NCBI GenBank assembly: GCA_023436225.1
Contig: JAEZKA010000065.1
Span: forward strand, 62,001-126,000
DNA length: 64,000 nt
Source: Bacillota bacterium
GTDB lineage: Bacteria; Bacillota; Clostridia; Lachnospirales; Lachnospiraceae
Reading direction: 5' to 3'
Shown: positions 27,226 to 34,905 of the stretch, one piece after another
Layout: each line of letters starts with the position of its first letter
Position numbering within the stretch: the stretch's first letter is position 1
Notes under the pieces: model-generated
Database searches by the model: none
The model's input: only the letters and a program-made list of their open reading frames with translations
What the model was told of the DNA's origin: nothing
Translations under genes and position numbers: made by a program

Positions 27226-27267
27226 GTTAAACATGAGTAGGTTGATTAATACCTACTCATGTTTAAC
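27226..27267. promoter_or_regulatory. 17-bp perfect inverted repeat between feoA and feoB
   Basis: Arms at 27226-27242 and 27251-27267 (GTTAAACATGAGTAGGT and its complement) with an 8-nt centre. No T-run follows on the minus strand, so it is not a simple terminator. It could be an mRNA hairpin that sets the feoA/feoB ratio, or a large operator. Confidence 0.5.
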
Positions 27268-27311
27268 GGTTATAATATAAAAAAGGGGAAATTACATATC
27301 ATTATCGATAC

Positions 27312-27551
27312 TCATATAGCCACAACCAATATTTTGGAAGCCTCTTCAGACCGTAGTGCAATGACTGCTCCTCTGATATCGTATGCAATTGGGTCTCCTG
27401 AGGGGCTTCGTTGTAACGCTTCGATTACAGTATCCTTAATCAAGCCTAAATCCAACAATCTTCTCCGTATTATCCCATCTGATATGAGTTCCTTGACGAT
27501 TGCTTTTTTTCCAAGTGGCAGGTGATTAAGTGGAATTATATTTTCCTTCAT
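27312..27551 (-). CDS. feoA: FeoA family protein
   Basis: 79 residues, an SH3-like fold protein that assists FeoB. It starts with LNHLPLGKKAIVKELISDG, then RRRLLDLGLIKDTVIEALQRSPSGDPIAYDIRGAVIALR, the standard FeoA pattern. GGAGG precedes the ATG. It lies between feoB and the divergent DtxR gene. Confidence 0.93.
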   Translation of the reverse strand: MKENIIPLNHLPLGKKAIVKELISDGIIRRRLLDLGLIKDTVIEALQRSPSGDPIAYDIRGAVIALRSEEASKILVVAI

Positions 27552-27621
27552 AAGTTATACCTCCATTATTACTATCTATATTTAATATGAGTTAGCTGGG
27601 AGTAATTTTATTATCTAACAC

Positions 27622-27650
27622 TAACATATGTAATATAAATACATGTGTTA
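27622..27650. promoter_or_regulatory. Inverted repeat between feoA and the DtxR gene
   Basis: TAACATATGTA (27622-27632) and TACATGTGTTA (27640-27650) are inverted copies with one mismatch. It lies in the divergent spacer where the iron regulator would bind to control feoAB and itself. The match to any DtxR box is an inference. Confidence 0.45.
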
Positions 27651-27692
27651 CATATATAATAGATAAAATGAAAGATACTGGTTGTGATAATA

Positions 27693-28172
27693 ATGACTAA
27701 TAGTGAATTTCATACCGTTCGTGGTTATCAGCTTCTCGAACAGAATAAAAACAAATTAACCTCTGCAATGGAAGACTATTTGGAGATGATTTACCGTAAC
27801 AGCTTAGAGGATGGATATATTCGTATTAATATACTGGCTGATCAGCTTCATGTTAAAGCTGCTTCGGCCTCGAGAATGGTACAAAAGCTTGGAGAGATGG
27901 GATTACTGAATTATAGAAAATATGAAATAATAATCTTAAATGAGAATGGAAAGAAATTGGGTGAGTATCTTCTGGAACGTCATCATATCATTGAGAACTT
28001 CCTTAAGTTAATTAACTGTGAGGAGGATCTATTACAACAGACCGAATTAATGGAACATAACATTAGTCCACGAACAGTTGATAAAATTAGGATATTAAAT
28101 AACTTTTTTAGTAATAACAAAAATATTTTCGATTTCTTTATAGAATTCCAAAAAGAATTTGAATGTAATTAA
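27693..28172 (+). CDS. DtxR-family iron/manganese-dependent repressor
   Basis: 159 residues. N-terminal winged helix: LTSAMEDYLEMIYRNSLEDG and RINILADQLHVKAASASRMVQKLGEMGLL. Dimerisation and metal-binding segment: ERHHIIENFLKLI plus ELMEHNISPRTVDKI. There is no C-terminal SH3-like domain, as in MntR and short IdeR-like proteins. It is divergent from feoA-feoB and probably represses them. Neither GTG (27684) nor ATG (27693) has a strong ribosome binding site; I choose the ATG. Confidence 0.88.
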   Translation: MTNSEFHTVRGYQLLEQNKNKLTSAMEDYLEMIYRNSLEDGYIRINILADQLHVKAASASRMVQKLGEMGLLNYRKYEIIILNENGKKLGEYLLERHHIIENFLKLINCEEDLLQQTELMEHNISPRTVDKIRILNNFFSNNKNIFDFFIEFQKEFECN

Positions 28173-28316
28173 TCACTGTCATTCATCCTTTCTGCCGCTC
28201 TATATTAATGTCACGGAGTATCCTATAGAACGAAAACGGAAAACCCTTTATAATGTAACAAATTAATATATCATTAATATATTTATAGCAAAGAATTATT
28301 TTCTCTATGGAGTGTT

Positions 28317-29348
28317 ATGCAGCATAAAATTACAAGGCCTTCTAAGCTATTAAATCGATCCGGTGAGCTTATTCAGAAGGGATATGCTACCTCCCCCCTC
28401 TTGCAGTATAAGCAAAAGGATGTAACGCTAAAATCCAGATTAAAAGAATGGGATTACTATTTGATAAGTAATGACCGATATGTTGTCGCATTAACGATTG
28501 GAAAAACTATGTCCTTGATTTTAGTCAGTGCCTCTCTGATCGACCTCGATAACGGAAAAGAAACCACAAAAAATACCTTTGGATTTATTACCGGGAAAGA
28601 TTTCTCCATGCCGGAATCCTCTGAAACCGGAGATATTGTTTATCATAATGCGAACACCAATATTTCCTTGACACAACATAAGGGCAGCAGGGATCTTACT
28701 CTATCCATGAGAGGTTTTCTTAATAATGAGAATTTGAATTTGTCCTTTGTTTTATCCCATGAGCCTCAGGATTCCATGGTGATTGCAACTCCTTTTTATG
28801 AAGGAAATAAATTGTTTTATTATAATCGAAAAATCATAGGTATGAGGGCATCCGGTTATGCTCGCTTAGGTAATCAGACCCTTTCTTTTCTTCCATGTAA
28901 TTCCTTCGCTCTGCTTGATTGGGGACGAGGTGTATGGCCTTATCATACCACCTGGTATTGGAGTGCTGCTCAAGGTATGATTGACAATCATCTTTTTGGC
29001 TTTAATCTGGGCTATGGCTTTGGAGATACCTCGAGGGCAACAGAAAATATGCTATTCTACGATGGGATCGCCAGCAAACTTGAGGATGTCACCTTTCACA
29101 TCCCAATCAATAATAAGAATTCCTATGAGTACATGGAACAATGGGAAATCACTTCCTCGGATGATCGAGTACAAATGGTATTTTCTCCTGTTTTGGATCG
29201 AAGTATTAACCTTTCCGCGATATTACTATCGACCAACCAGCATCAGGTCTTTGGTCGTTTTACAGGGACAGCTTTTTTGAATGATGGAACAATAGTCTGC
29301 CTTAAGGATTTATGGGGTTTTATAGAGAGAGTTGAAAATAAGTGGTAA
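28317..29348 (+). CDS. DUF2804 family protein
   Basis: 343 residues. N-terminal RPSKLLNRSGELIQKGYAT, then KEWDYYLISNDRYVVALTIG and FLPCNSFALLDWGRGVWPYHTTWYWSAAQG match the DUF2804 family, a soluble beta-rich protein of unknown role. The same region also carries the FGFNLGYGFGD-like motif (HLFGFNLGYGFGDTS). GGAG precedes the ATG. It is convergent with the DUF4363 gene. Confidence 0.88.
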   Translation: MQHKITRPSKLLNRSGELIQKGYATSPLLQYKQKDVTLKSRLKEWDYYLISNDRYVVALTIGKTMSLILVSASLIDLDNGKETTKNTFGFITGKDFSMPESSETGDIVYHNANTNISLTQHKGSRDLTLSMRGFLNNENLNLSFVLSHEPQDSMVIATPFYEGNKLFYYNRKIIGMRASGYARLGNQTLSFLPCNSFALLDWGRGVWPYHTTWYWSAAQGMIDNHLFGFNLGYGFGDTSRATENMLFYDGIASKLEDVTFHIPINNKNSYEYMEQWEITSSDDRVQMVFSPVLDRSINLSAILLSTNQHQVFGRFTGTAFLNDGTIVCLKDLWGFIERVENKW

Positions 29349-29423
29349 TGAGCTTAACGCAAGACTCTCCTCCTCTTTTCCATCGTTCATCTGAGAAAGT
29401 ACCTATATCAATTGATATATCCA

Positions 29424-29789
29424 TTATTTACCTAGCTCTTCCCAATGATTATAAGCATCATTCAGCTCTATTAGAGCATCCGACTTATCCTTCGCTGATA
29501 CCGCTCCTTTAAGACGAGCTATATTGGAAGTCAGAAAATTAATTTCATCCCTTTCTTCACTGAACTGAATTCTTTTGATTACCTTTCTCCATGCACTGTC
29601 TAGCTTGTCAACCTCAGCGACTGCCTGATCCCACACTTCATTATTAACATCCTGTTTAACCTTTTCTATCGACTTAGCTACATCATCATTCTTTCCGAAT
29701 GGTCTTTTTAGAAAAGTACCGCTTAACATAATACCAACAAATAACAGAAGTGTTACAATAGGGATTGCTACAACAATAAATTTCCTCAT
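29424..29789 (-). CDS. DUF4363 family protein
   Basis: 121 residues with one N-terminal membrane segment (3-25) and a helical extracytoplasmic part. This is the usual small partner of DUF421 proteins in Firmicutes. AGGAGGA precedes the ATG. It follows the DUF421 gene by 11 nt. Confidence 0.85.
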   Translation of the reverse strand: MRKFIVVAIPIVTLLLFVGIMLSGTFLKRPFGKNDDVAKSIEKVKQDVNNEVWDQAVAEVDKLDSAWRKVIKRIQFSEERDEINFLTSNIARLKGAVSAKDKSDALIELNDAYNHWEELGK

Positions 29790-29800
29790 ATACCTTCCTC

Positions 29801-30529
29801 CTAAAATGGGCCTTTATAATCACCGATATCCTTAACCTTCTTGATTTTATCCTTGTACTTATCGAGATACAGACTTCCGGCATCGTTCAGGGTTAATAAG
29901 AACACCTCGGATACATCCTTGATACCCTGCTTTTTTAGTTGGTCCATCAGCCATTTTTTATCTTTATTCATCTGACGCAGATTTTCCTCGATTAATATTC
30001 CATCATAGATTAACTCTGTACTGATACCGGTGGGGGATACCTTAATGTTCATATCCTTTGGAGTTAACGGAAGATTTTCCGGTTTTTTTAATACAGAAAG
30101 ACTTCCGTTCGGCTCTATAATGGCATAATCCACTTCATTTAAATCAAAAATTCCTTGATTTCTTAAAAGCTCTAAAATATCCGTAATCCTGAATTTCATC
30201 TTCCTCAGGACATTTTCCATGATTTTTCCATTCATGATTACTATCGTTGGTTCCCCTTCGAAATATTTTGCTGCATATCTCCATTTTAATGTTATTGCTT
30301 CCATTAGATAGGCTAAAACTGCCCATGTCGCAAGCCCCACCCAATGCGGCCACGCACGGCTGGATAAATCTACCGTTACTTCTGATGCAATAGATCCAAT
30401 GGTAATACCTAACGTATAATCGAAAAAGGTCAATTGGCTAATCTGTTCCTTTCCTAATATACGTGCAAAAATTAGCAGCGAAAAATAACTGATCACAGCT
30501 CTTACCATAACAACTAGTGCTTCGTTCAT
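29801..30529 (-). CDS. DUF421 (YetF/YrbG-like) membrane protein
   Basis: 242 residues, three membrane segments at the N-terminus (about 8-75) then the YDFD-type soluble domain. LIFARILGKEQISQLTFFDYTLGITIGSIASE is characteristic, followed by KFRITDILELLRNQGIFDLNEVDYAIIEPNGSLSV. The family is linked with spore or cell-surface functions but has no settled activity. GGAGG precedes the ATG. It forms an operon with DUF4363. Confidence 0.9.
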   Translation of the reverse strand: MNEALVVMVRAVISYFSLLIFARILGKEQISQLTFFDYTLGITIGSIASEVTVDLSSRAWPHWVGLATWAVLAYLMEAITLKWRYAAKYFEGEPTIVIMNGKIMENVLRKMKFRITDILELLRNQGIFDLNEVDYAIIEPNGSLSVLKKPENLPLTPKDMNIKVSPTGISTELIYDGILIEENLRQMNKDKKWLMDQLKKQGIKDVSEVFLLTLNDAGSLYLDKYKDKIKKVKDIGDYKGPF

Positions 30530-30624
30530 AGCAATATACCTCCAAAGAAATTATCATGTTCTATTATTGTTCTAAATATGTTTTTTATACAAATGTGCCC
30601 TTCTTTCCCTAGTATCCCTCTCAA

Positions 30625-30665
30625 TGAATATAAAAAACCCCATTTACATTAATGTATTTGGGGTT
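30625..30665 (-). terminator. Terminator-like hairpin upstream of DUF421
   Basis: AACCCCA (30636-30642) and TGGGGTT (30659-30665) with an inner ACATT/AATGT. On the minus strand a run of six T follows. It lies about 105 nt before the DUF421 start, so it could be an attenuator of that operon or end a short minus-strand RNA. Confidence 0.5.
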
Positions 30666-30723
30666 GTAAAAATGATTTTTTTATTAAATTTTACATAAAT
30701 AAAAATAAATGCGCTCAAATTGA

Positions 30724-30751
30724 TTGATAAATAGTCAAAATAATGTATAAT
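30724..30751 (+). promoter_or_regulatory. Likely promoter of the DUF1538-PII operon
   Basis: TTGATA (30724-30729), a 16-nt spacer and TATAAT (30746-30751). Confidence 0.5.
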
Positions 30752-31038
30752 TATATTATATGTATATTAAGTTATAGGTGAACACTTTGCTACGTTAGCA
30801 AATGTGCAATTACTCTCATATCATAGTTTTATCTTTGATCCCTTTGATTATGTCGGTGTAATTTCATTTTAATTCAATGAGAAGTGTGATAATTCAATCG
30901 ATTATCCCGCTGCCTAGATATATTCTGTAAGAAATCCACTTATTAATGATGAAATATCTATAGTACCTCAAGCGATTATCGCCCACTCACATTGGATGAT
31001 ATAACTTATATATATAATATTTGAGATAGGAGAACGTG

Positions 31039-32733
31039 ATGAATAATTTTAACCTGAAAAGTAAACTAACTATTTTGAACACCACGCTGAGGGAAGTTTT
31101 TCTCTCCTCACTACCTCTTGCAATAATCATCATTATTGTTTGTGTATTTATCGCACCGCTAAACAACCAATCTGATTACATTAAATTGATTGTTGGTTAT
31201 TTAAGCGTGGTTGTAGGCCAAGCCGTGTTCCTGGTTGGCCTGAACATTAGTATTCTTCCCATTGGTAAGCTTGTTGGAGGATCACTAATCAAACTAAAAA
31301 AACCTGCCTTCATTATTTTCTTCGGTTTGGTTTTTGGCCTGCTGGCCACGGTAGCCGAGCCTGCTTTGACTGTTTTAGCCAGACAGACAAATATGGTTAT
31401 GCCGATTATTAATGAGACAATATTTATCTGGATCATGGGCTTCGGTATCGGAATTATGGTGGGTTTTTCGCTCTACCGAATTATGAAAGACTTAAATATT
31501 AAGATAGTCTTTGGTGTATTGTATGTTTTAACCTTTATTGTACTTATCTTTGTGCCCAACGAATTCGTTGCTTTGGCCTTTGACGGAAGTGGTGCAACCA
31601 CCGGTGATATCTCAGTTCCTTTCATATTGGCGCTGGGAATGGGTGTTTCTGTTACGATGTCCAAGCATAAAAGTAATGATGATACCTTTGGTATCATCGG
31701 CCTCGCTTCCATTGGTCCAATACTAGCATTATCCATCTATGCTATCATGCTTAGCATTAAATATAACGGGATTTTACCTCCGGAGCAGCTCTATTCTCCC
31801 GGTACCGAGATAACCATACGCGAAATTCTTTCCGGTAATTTCGTAGGTGTTTCTCTGGCACTTGTTCCTATCATCGTAATCTTTCTGCCCTTTCAATTCT
31901 TTCTGATCAAGCAACCTAAGAAGGACTTTATTAAAATTCTACTGGGTTCTATTATTGTGTTTATTGGTTTGATGATTTTCCTATCAGGAATAGACTACGG
32001 CTTCGCCTTTGCAGGCAAATACATCGGAGAAATCTTTCTGGAACCCTCTCGTCCGGAATGGTTCAAATGGCTGTTGTTGCTGATCGGATTTATTCTAGGT
32101 GCAGCTATCACCTTATCGGAGCCTGCTGTTACCGTCTTAGGAGAGCAGCTTGAGGAAATAACCAATGGTCATATCAAAAAGCTAACCATTCGAATGACCC
32201 TAGCAGTCGGAATCGGATTTGCCTCTTTACTTGCAATGATTAAAATTTTGACCGAGATACATATTCTCTGGTTTTTAGTACCACTCTATGCAATCGCTCT
32301 TATTATGATGATATTCACACCAAAGCTATTTGTTGGTCTGGCCTTCGACTCAGGCGGTGTTTCCGGTGGCGCATTAACCTCTGCCTTTTTAACCCCGCTG
32401 ACCCTTGGTGTGGCACAGGCTGTAGCTCAAAAATCTAATTCCGGTGGGCAATCAATTTTGGTCAACGGTTTCGGAATTATTGCATTTATTTCAGTTACCC
32501 CATTGATTGCTGTGCAGTTTTTAGGTATAGTGTATGATATAGCTCTTAAGAAGGTTGATAAGAATGTAATCGATGCTGAATTGGATGAATTAGAGGAACT
32601 GGCTTTACTCGCAAATCGAAGCGAACCTTTAATCAAACAGGAGGAGTCAGTGCAATGTGAAGTAAATGAAAATAATGATAATATGGAGCTAAATATAACA
32701 AAGGAGGGAACCGATAGTCTTGATGGATTCTGA
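31039..32733 (+). CDS. DUF1538 membrane protein, putative transporter
   Basis: 564 residues, about 12-14 membrane segments. Two direct repeats are visible: AEPALTVL (about 113) and SEPAVTVL (about 364), then VALAFDGSGATTGDI (about 178) and VGLAFDSGGVSGGAL (about 436). Such duplicated motifs in the membrane suggest a carrier with two pseudo-symmetric halves. The family is uncharacterised as far as I know. Two PII-like genes follow in the same operon, the first overlapping by 11 nt, which suggests regulation by a small-molecule or energy signal, as GlnK regulates AmtB. ATG at 31039 follows AGGAG. Confidence 0.85.
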   Translation: MNNFNLKSKLTILNTTLREVFLSSLPLAIIIIIVCVFIAPLNNQSDYIKLIVGYLSVVVGQAVFLVGLNISILPIGKLVGGSLIKLKKPAFIIFFGLVFGLLATVAEPALTVLARQTNMVMPIINETIFIWIMGFGIGIMVGFSLYRIMKDLNIKIVFGVLYVLTFIVLIFVPNEFVALAFDGSGATTGDISVPFILALGMGVSVTMSKHKSNDDTFGIIGLASIGPILALSIYAIMLSIKYNGILPPEQLYSPGTEITIREILSGNFVGVSLALVPIIVIFLPFQFFLIKQPKKDFIKILLGSIIVFIGLMIFLSGIDYGFAFAGKYIGEIFLEPSRPEWFKWLLLLIGFILGAAITLSEPAVTVLGEQLEEITNGHIKKLTIRMTLAVGIGFASLLAMIKILTEIHILWFLVPLYAIALIMMIFTPKLFVGLAFDSGGVSGGALTSAFLTPLTLGVAQAVAQKSNSGGQSILVNGFGIIAFISVTPLIAVQFLGIVYDIALKKVDKNVIDAELDELEELALLANRSEPLIKQEESVQCEVNENNDNMELNITKEGTDSLDGF

Positions 32734-33034
32734 TTATACGATTGATTATATAACGGTAATTGCCGCACGAAAATATAAGGATGATGTGCTGAAATTGTTG
32801 CTTAACTCTGGCTGTCATCTCATTGATGTGGTGTATGCCAAGGGTTCGGTACAAACCGGTTATTTTAAAGATATGCTGGGTCTCGTTGCCGATGAAAAGA
32901 AAATTTTGATTACATGTTTATTAGCGAGTAATTTAACACCCCAGCTTATGGAGCAGCTTGTTATAAAGTTAAACTTTGATAAACCCAATACAGGTATTGC
33001 TTTTGTCGTTCCTGTTGATAAGTTATCAGTATAA
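32723..33034 (+). CDS. PII-like protein, first of two
   Basis: 103 residues, ferredoxin-like PII fold inferred from pattern: YITVIAARKYKDDVLKLLLNSG and the C-terminal KPNTGIAFVVPV, which recalls the PII B-loop region. The T-loop segment GSVQTGYFKDMLGLVADEK has no Tyr51-like uridylation site that I can identify. It starts within the DUF1538 stop region (ATG at 32723, overlap 11 nt), so translation is coupled. Confidence 0.75.
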   Translation: MDSDYTIDYITVIAARKYKDDVLKLLLNSGCHLIDVVYAKGSVQTGYFKDMLGLVADEKKILITCLLASNLTPQLMEQLVIKLNFDKPNTGIAFVVPVDKLSV

Positions 33035-33048
33035 TATAGGAGGTAAAA

Positions 33049-33360
33049 ATGATAAATAGTAATATGAAAGCCTTGTATATCGTTGTTAATATGGGATTTG
33101 CCGAAAAGGTAGTAGAGTACATCCGTACACAAGGTTCCTGTGGGGCTACTATTATAAATGCTCGCCGATATAGTTTTCAACATAAAGAGATTATGGGTAT
33201 CAGTACGGATAAAGAAAAGGAAATCGTATTAACCATTATTGACAGCGACGCCGCCGACAGGATTATGCAAAGCATAAAGCAGTATTCAGGCTTTAAGACG
33301 GAAGCTCATGGTATTTGCTATACTCTACCGGTGTCAAGTGCCGTCGGACTAAGCCAATAA
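33049..33360 (+). CDS. P-II family nitrogen regulator-like protein, second of two
   Basis: 103 residues. ALYIVVNMGFAEKVVEYIRTQGSCGATIINARR, then KEIMGISTDKEKEIVLTII and a C-terminal AHGICYTLPVSSAVGL match PII-like proteins found beside DUF1538 genes. Probably forms homo- or hetero-trimers with the first PII-like protein and binds a nucleotide. AGGAGG precedes the ATG, 14 nt after the previous stop. Confidence 0.82.
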   Translation: MINSNMKALYIVVNMGFAEKVVEYIRTQGSCGATIINARRYSFQHKEIMGISTDKEKEIVLTIIDSDAADRIMQSIKQYSGFKTEAHGICYTLPVSSAVGLSQ

Positions 33361-33683
33361 TGAATTGTTTCGCTTGAGGGTTGGCGAATTCTCCCTCTTA
33401 TCGTGGAATTCAAATGTGATTTGTATTATTCTTTGAATAGAGTCTTTTCTATTGGTAAAGCAGAATATGGCTTTCCTCCACACATACCGTGGAGGAAAGC
33501 CATAAACTTGTGCAGGATCTAAGACACCTCCCTACTAGGCGATGTATCTGATCCTTCAAACACATCTCGTATATCAAGCGTATTTCCAGCATAGTTCCAG
33601 CATACTTCTAGCGTATTTCTATCATACTTCCAGGTACTTCTAGCGTACTTCTAGCATACTTCCAACATACTTCCAGCATACTT
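33361..33683. other. Intergenic stretch between the PII operon and pmk
   Basis: 323 nt between converging genes. It holds a perfect hairpin (33467-33503) and, next to the pmk stop, an 11-nt tandem repeat (33577-33696). No gene is seen. Confidence 0.6.
33467..33503. terminator. Perfect 15-bp hairpin
   Basis: ATGGCTTTCCTCCAC (33467-33481) and its exact complement (33489-33503) around a 7-nt loop, between converging operons. There is no long T-run, so terminator strength is uncertain. Confidence 0.6.
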
Positions 33684-33696
33684 CTAACATAGTTCA
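33577..33696. repeat. 11-nt tandem repeat, eleven units
   Basis: Eleven units of 11 nt (one of 10) with consensus AGCATACTTCY from 33577 to 33696. The last unit overlaps the pmk stop codon (33684-33686). The unit is close to one turn of B-DNA. No frame survives through it, since 11 is not a multiple of three. Confidence 0.85.
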
Positions 33697-34805
33697 TACT
33701 GTTCCTCAAACACTGCTTCCGCTTCCGATATTTGAATATCTAGGGGCATAATACTAGCACCTTCCCATTCCTGTTTTAAGGTATCCATATCATCGAAACG
33801 GTGTAACAAGGCAAAACCGCAATCTCCGCCGCCGGCACCGGAGAATTTACTGCTGCCATATTGGTCGGCAATTTGACATAACCGTCTGATTTCCTTTGTT
33901 TCCAGCTGTATTCCGGTTATGCTGCTAAGGTATTGTAATGCCATTCTATTCTCATGAATTGCATGTAGAATACCTGCTGCCTGCCCCAATTCGCAGGATC
34001 TTATAAATTCCTCAACGGCAGCCTTACTCAGTTCCAGAAATACTTCGTATTGTTCTTTATTCTTCCTTTGAAAGGCTTCTATCTGCTCCACTAGAGGTGA
34101 GGTTTTAACAGCATGCTGTGTCCAGGCCGCAAGTAAGCTTATACCATCCGGCAAGAACACTCTTCTAATGTATAAGCCTGGCCAGGAAATAGGTAGCAGG
34201 CTTACAACGCTTACATTAGGGTCCTTTAGTTTGCGGTCAAGCCATGATAAATCATATCGATAATAACATAGCCATCCCCCATAAACCGATGCTGCTATAT
34301 CCGCTCCGGAACCATTCCCCTGCGATTTTAAATGAGCAATACAGGACAGCTTATAGAGCTGTAGCTTGTCACTTTCCAATCCCTGATGAAAGAAAGCCAA
34401 AATAGCTCGAATAACACCGACTACAATCGCTGCACTGGAGCCAAGACCATACTTCTTCCCGCTTATAAAATCATTTAGATCGTTTTCTATATAAAGCTGA
34501 AATGGAGTGATCAATACTGCCTTTTCTCTTAAAAATTGGAAAGCGATACGAATCGCTTCCTTAATAAAAGAATACTCTTCTCCTTCCAGACCTGTCACAA
34601 CTTCATCAGGATCATAGCTCCAGATAACCTCTATCGGTTCTGAGGATGTAAAGCTTAGTTTATATTGATCGCATTGACTTATTTTGATATGAATATACCG
34701 ATTAACCGCCGCAACGATGGCCGGATAGCCGGTTGATAGTACCGCATATTCTCCGGCAATCATTAGCTTTCCCGGCACTTTGATACTTAGGCTTGAATCC
34801 TTCAT
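33684..34805 (-). CDS. Phosphomevalonate kinase
   Basis: 373 residues, GHMP kinase fold. PGKLMIAGEYAVLSTGYPAI at the N-terminus, ATP loop YGLGSSAAIVVGVIRAI, and motif 3 SGAGGGDCGFALL. It phosphorylates mevalonate-5-phosphate to the diphosphate. GGAAGG precedes the ATG. Last gene of a five- or six-gene set with idi, mvk, mvaD and a TctA-type permease; the stop lies in the 11-nt repeat. Confidence 0.92.
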   Translation of the reverse strand: MKDSSLSIKVPGKLMIAGEYAVLSTGYPAIVAAVNRYIHIKISQCDQYKLSFTSSEPIEVIWSYDPDEVVTGLEGEEYSFIKEAIRIAFQFLREKAVLITPFQLYIENDLNDFISGKKYGLGSSAAIVVGVIRAILAFFHQGLESDKLQLYKLSCIAHLKSQGNGSGADIAASVYGGWLCYYRYDLSWLDRKLKDPNVSVVSLLPISWPGLYIRRVFLPDGISLLAAWTQHAVKTSPLVEQIEAFQRKNKEQYEVFLELSKAAVEEFIRSCELGQAAGILHAIHENRMALQYLSSITGIQLETKEIRRLCQIADQYGSSKFSGAGGGDCGFALLHRFDDMDTLKQEWEGASIMPLDIQISEAEAVFEEQYELC

Positions 34806-34905
34806 ACAATTTTCCTTCCAATCACTGAACTTCTTATATATTATATCCTGTCATATTCACAAGCCATCATAGTAGAGTGATATGAAGTCCTGTTGTTATA
34901 TCATT

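Larger units (their letters stand above)
30530..31038. other. Divergent intergenic stretch upstream of the DUF1538 gene
   Basis: About 510 nt. It contains a minus-strand terminator-like hairpin (30625-30665), a plus-strand promoter (30724-30751) and the hairpin TTTGCTA-CGT-TAGCAAA. A 280-nt untranslated leader before the DUF1538 start is implied. I do not recognise a known riboswitch in it. Confidence 0.5.

Noticed and set aside
27259..27525. 88-codon plus-strand frame opposite feoA
   Set aside because: It is the antisense reading of feoA, which has a clear family match and ribosome binding site.
30752..31038. Riboswitch in the 280-nt leader of the DUF1538 gene
   Set aside because: I compared it by eye with Mg (M-box), Mn (yybP-ykoY), c-di-AMP and glutamine types and saw no conserved core; a covariance search would be needed to decide.
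33577..33696. Repeat array considered as CRISPR
   Set aside because: Units are 11 nt with no spacers; no cas genes are near.
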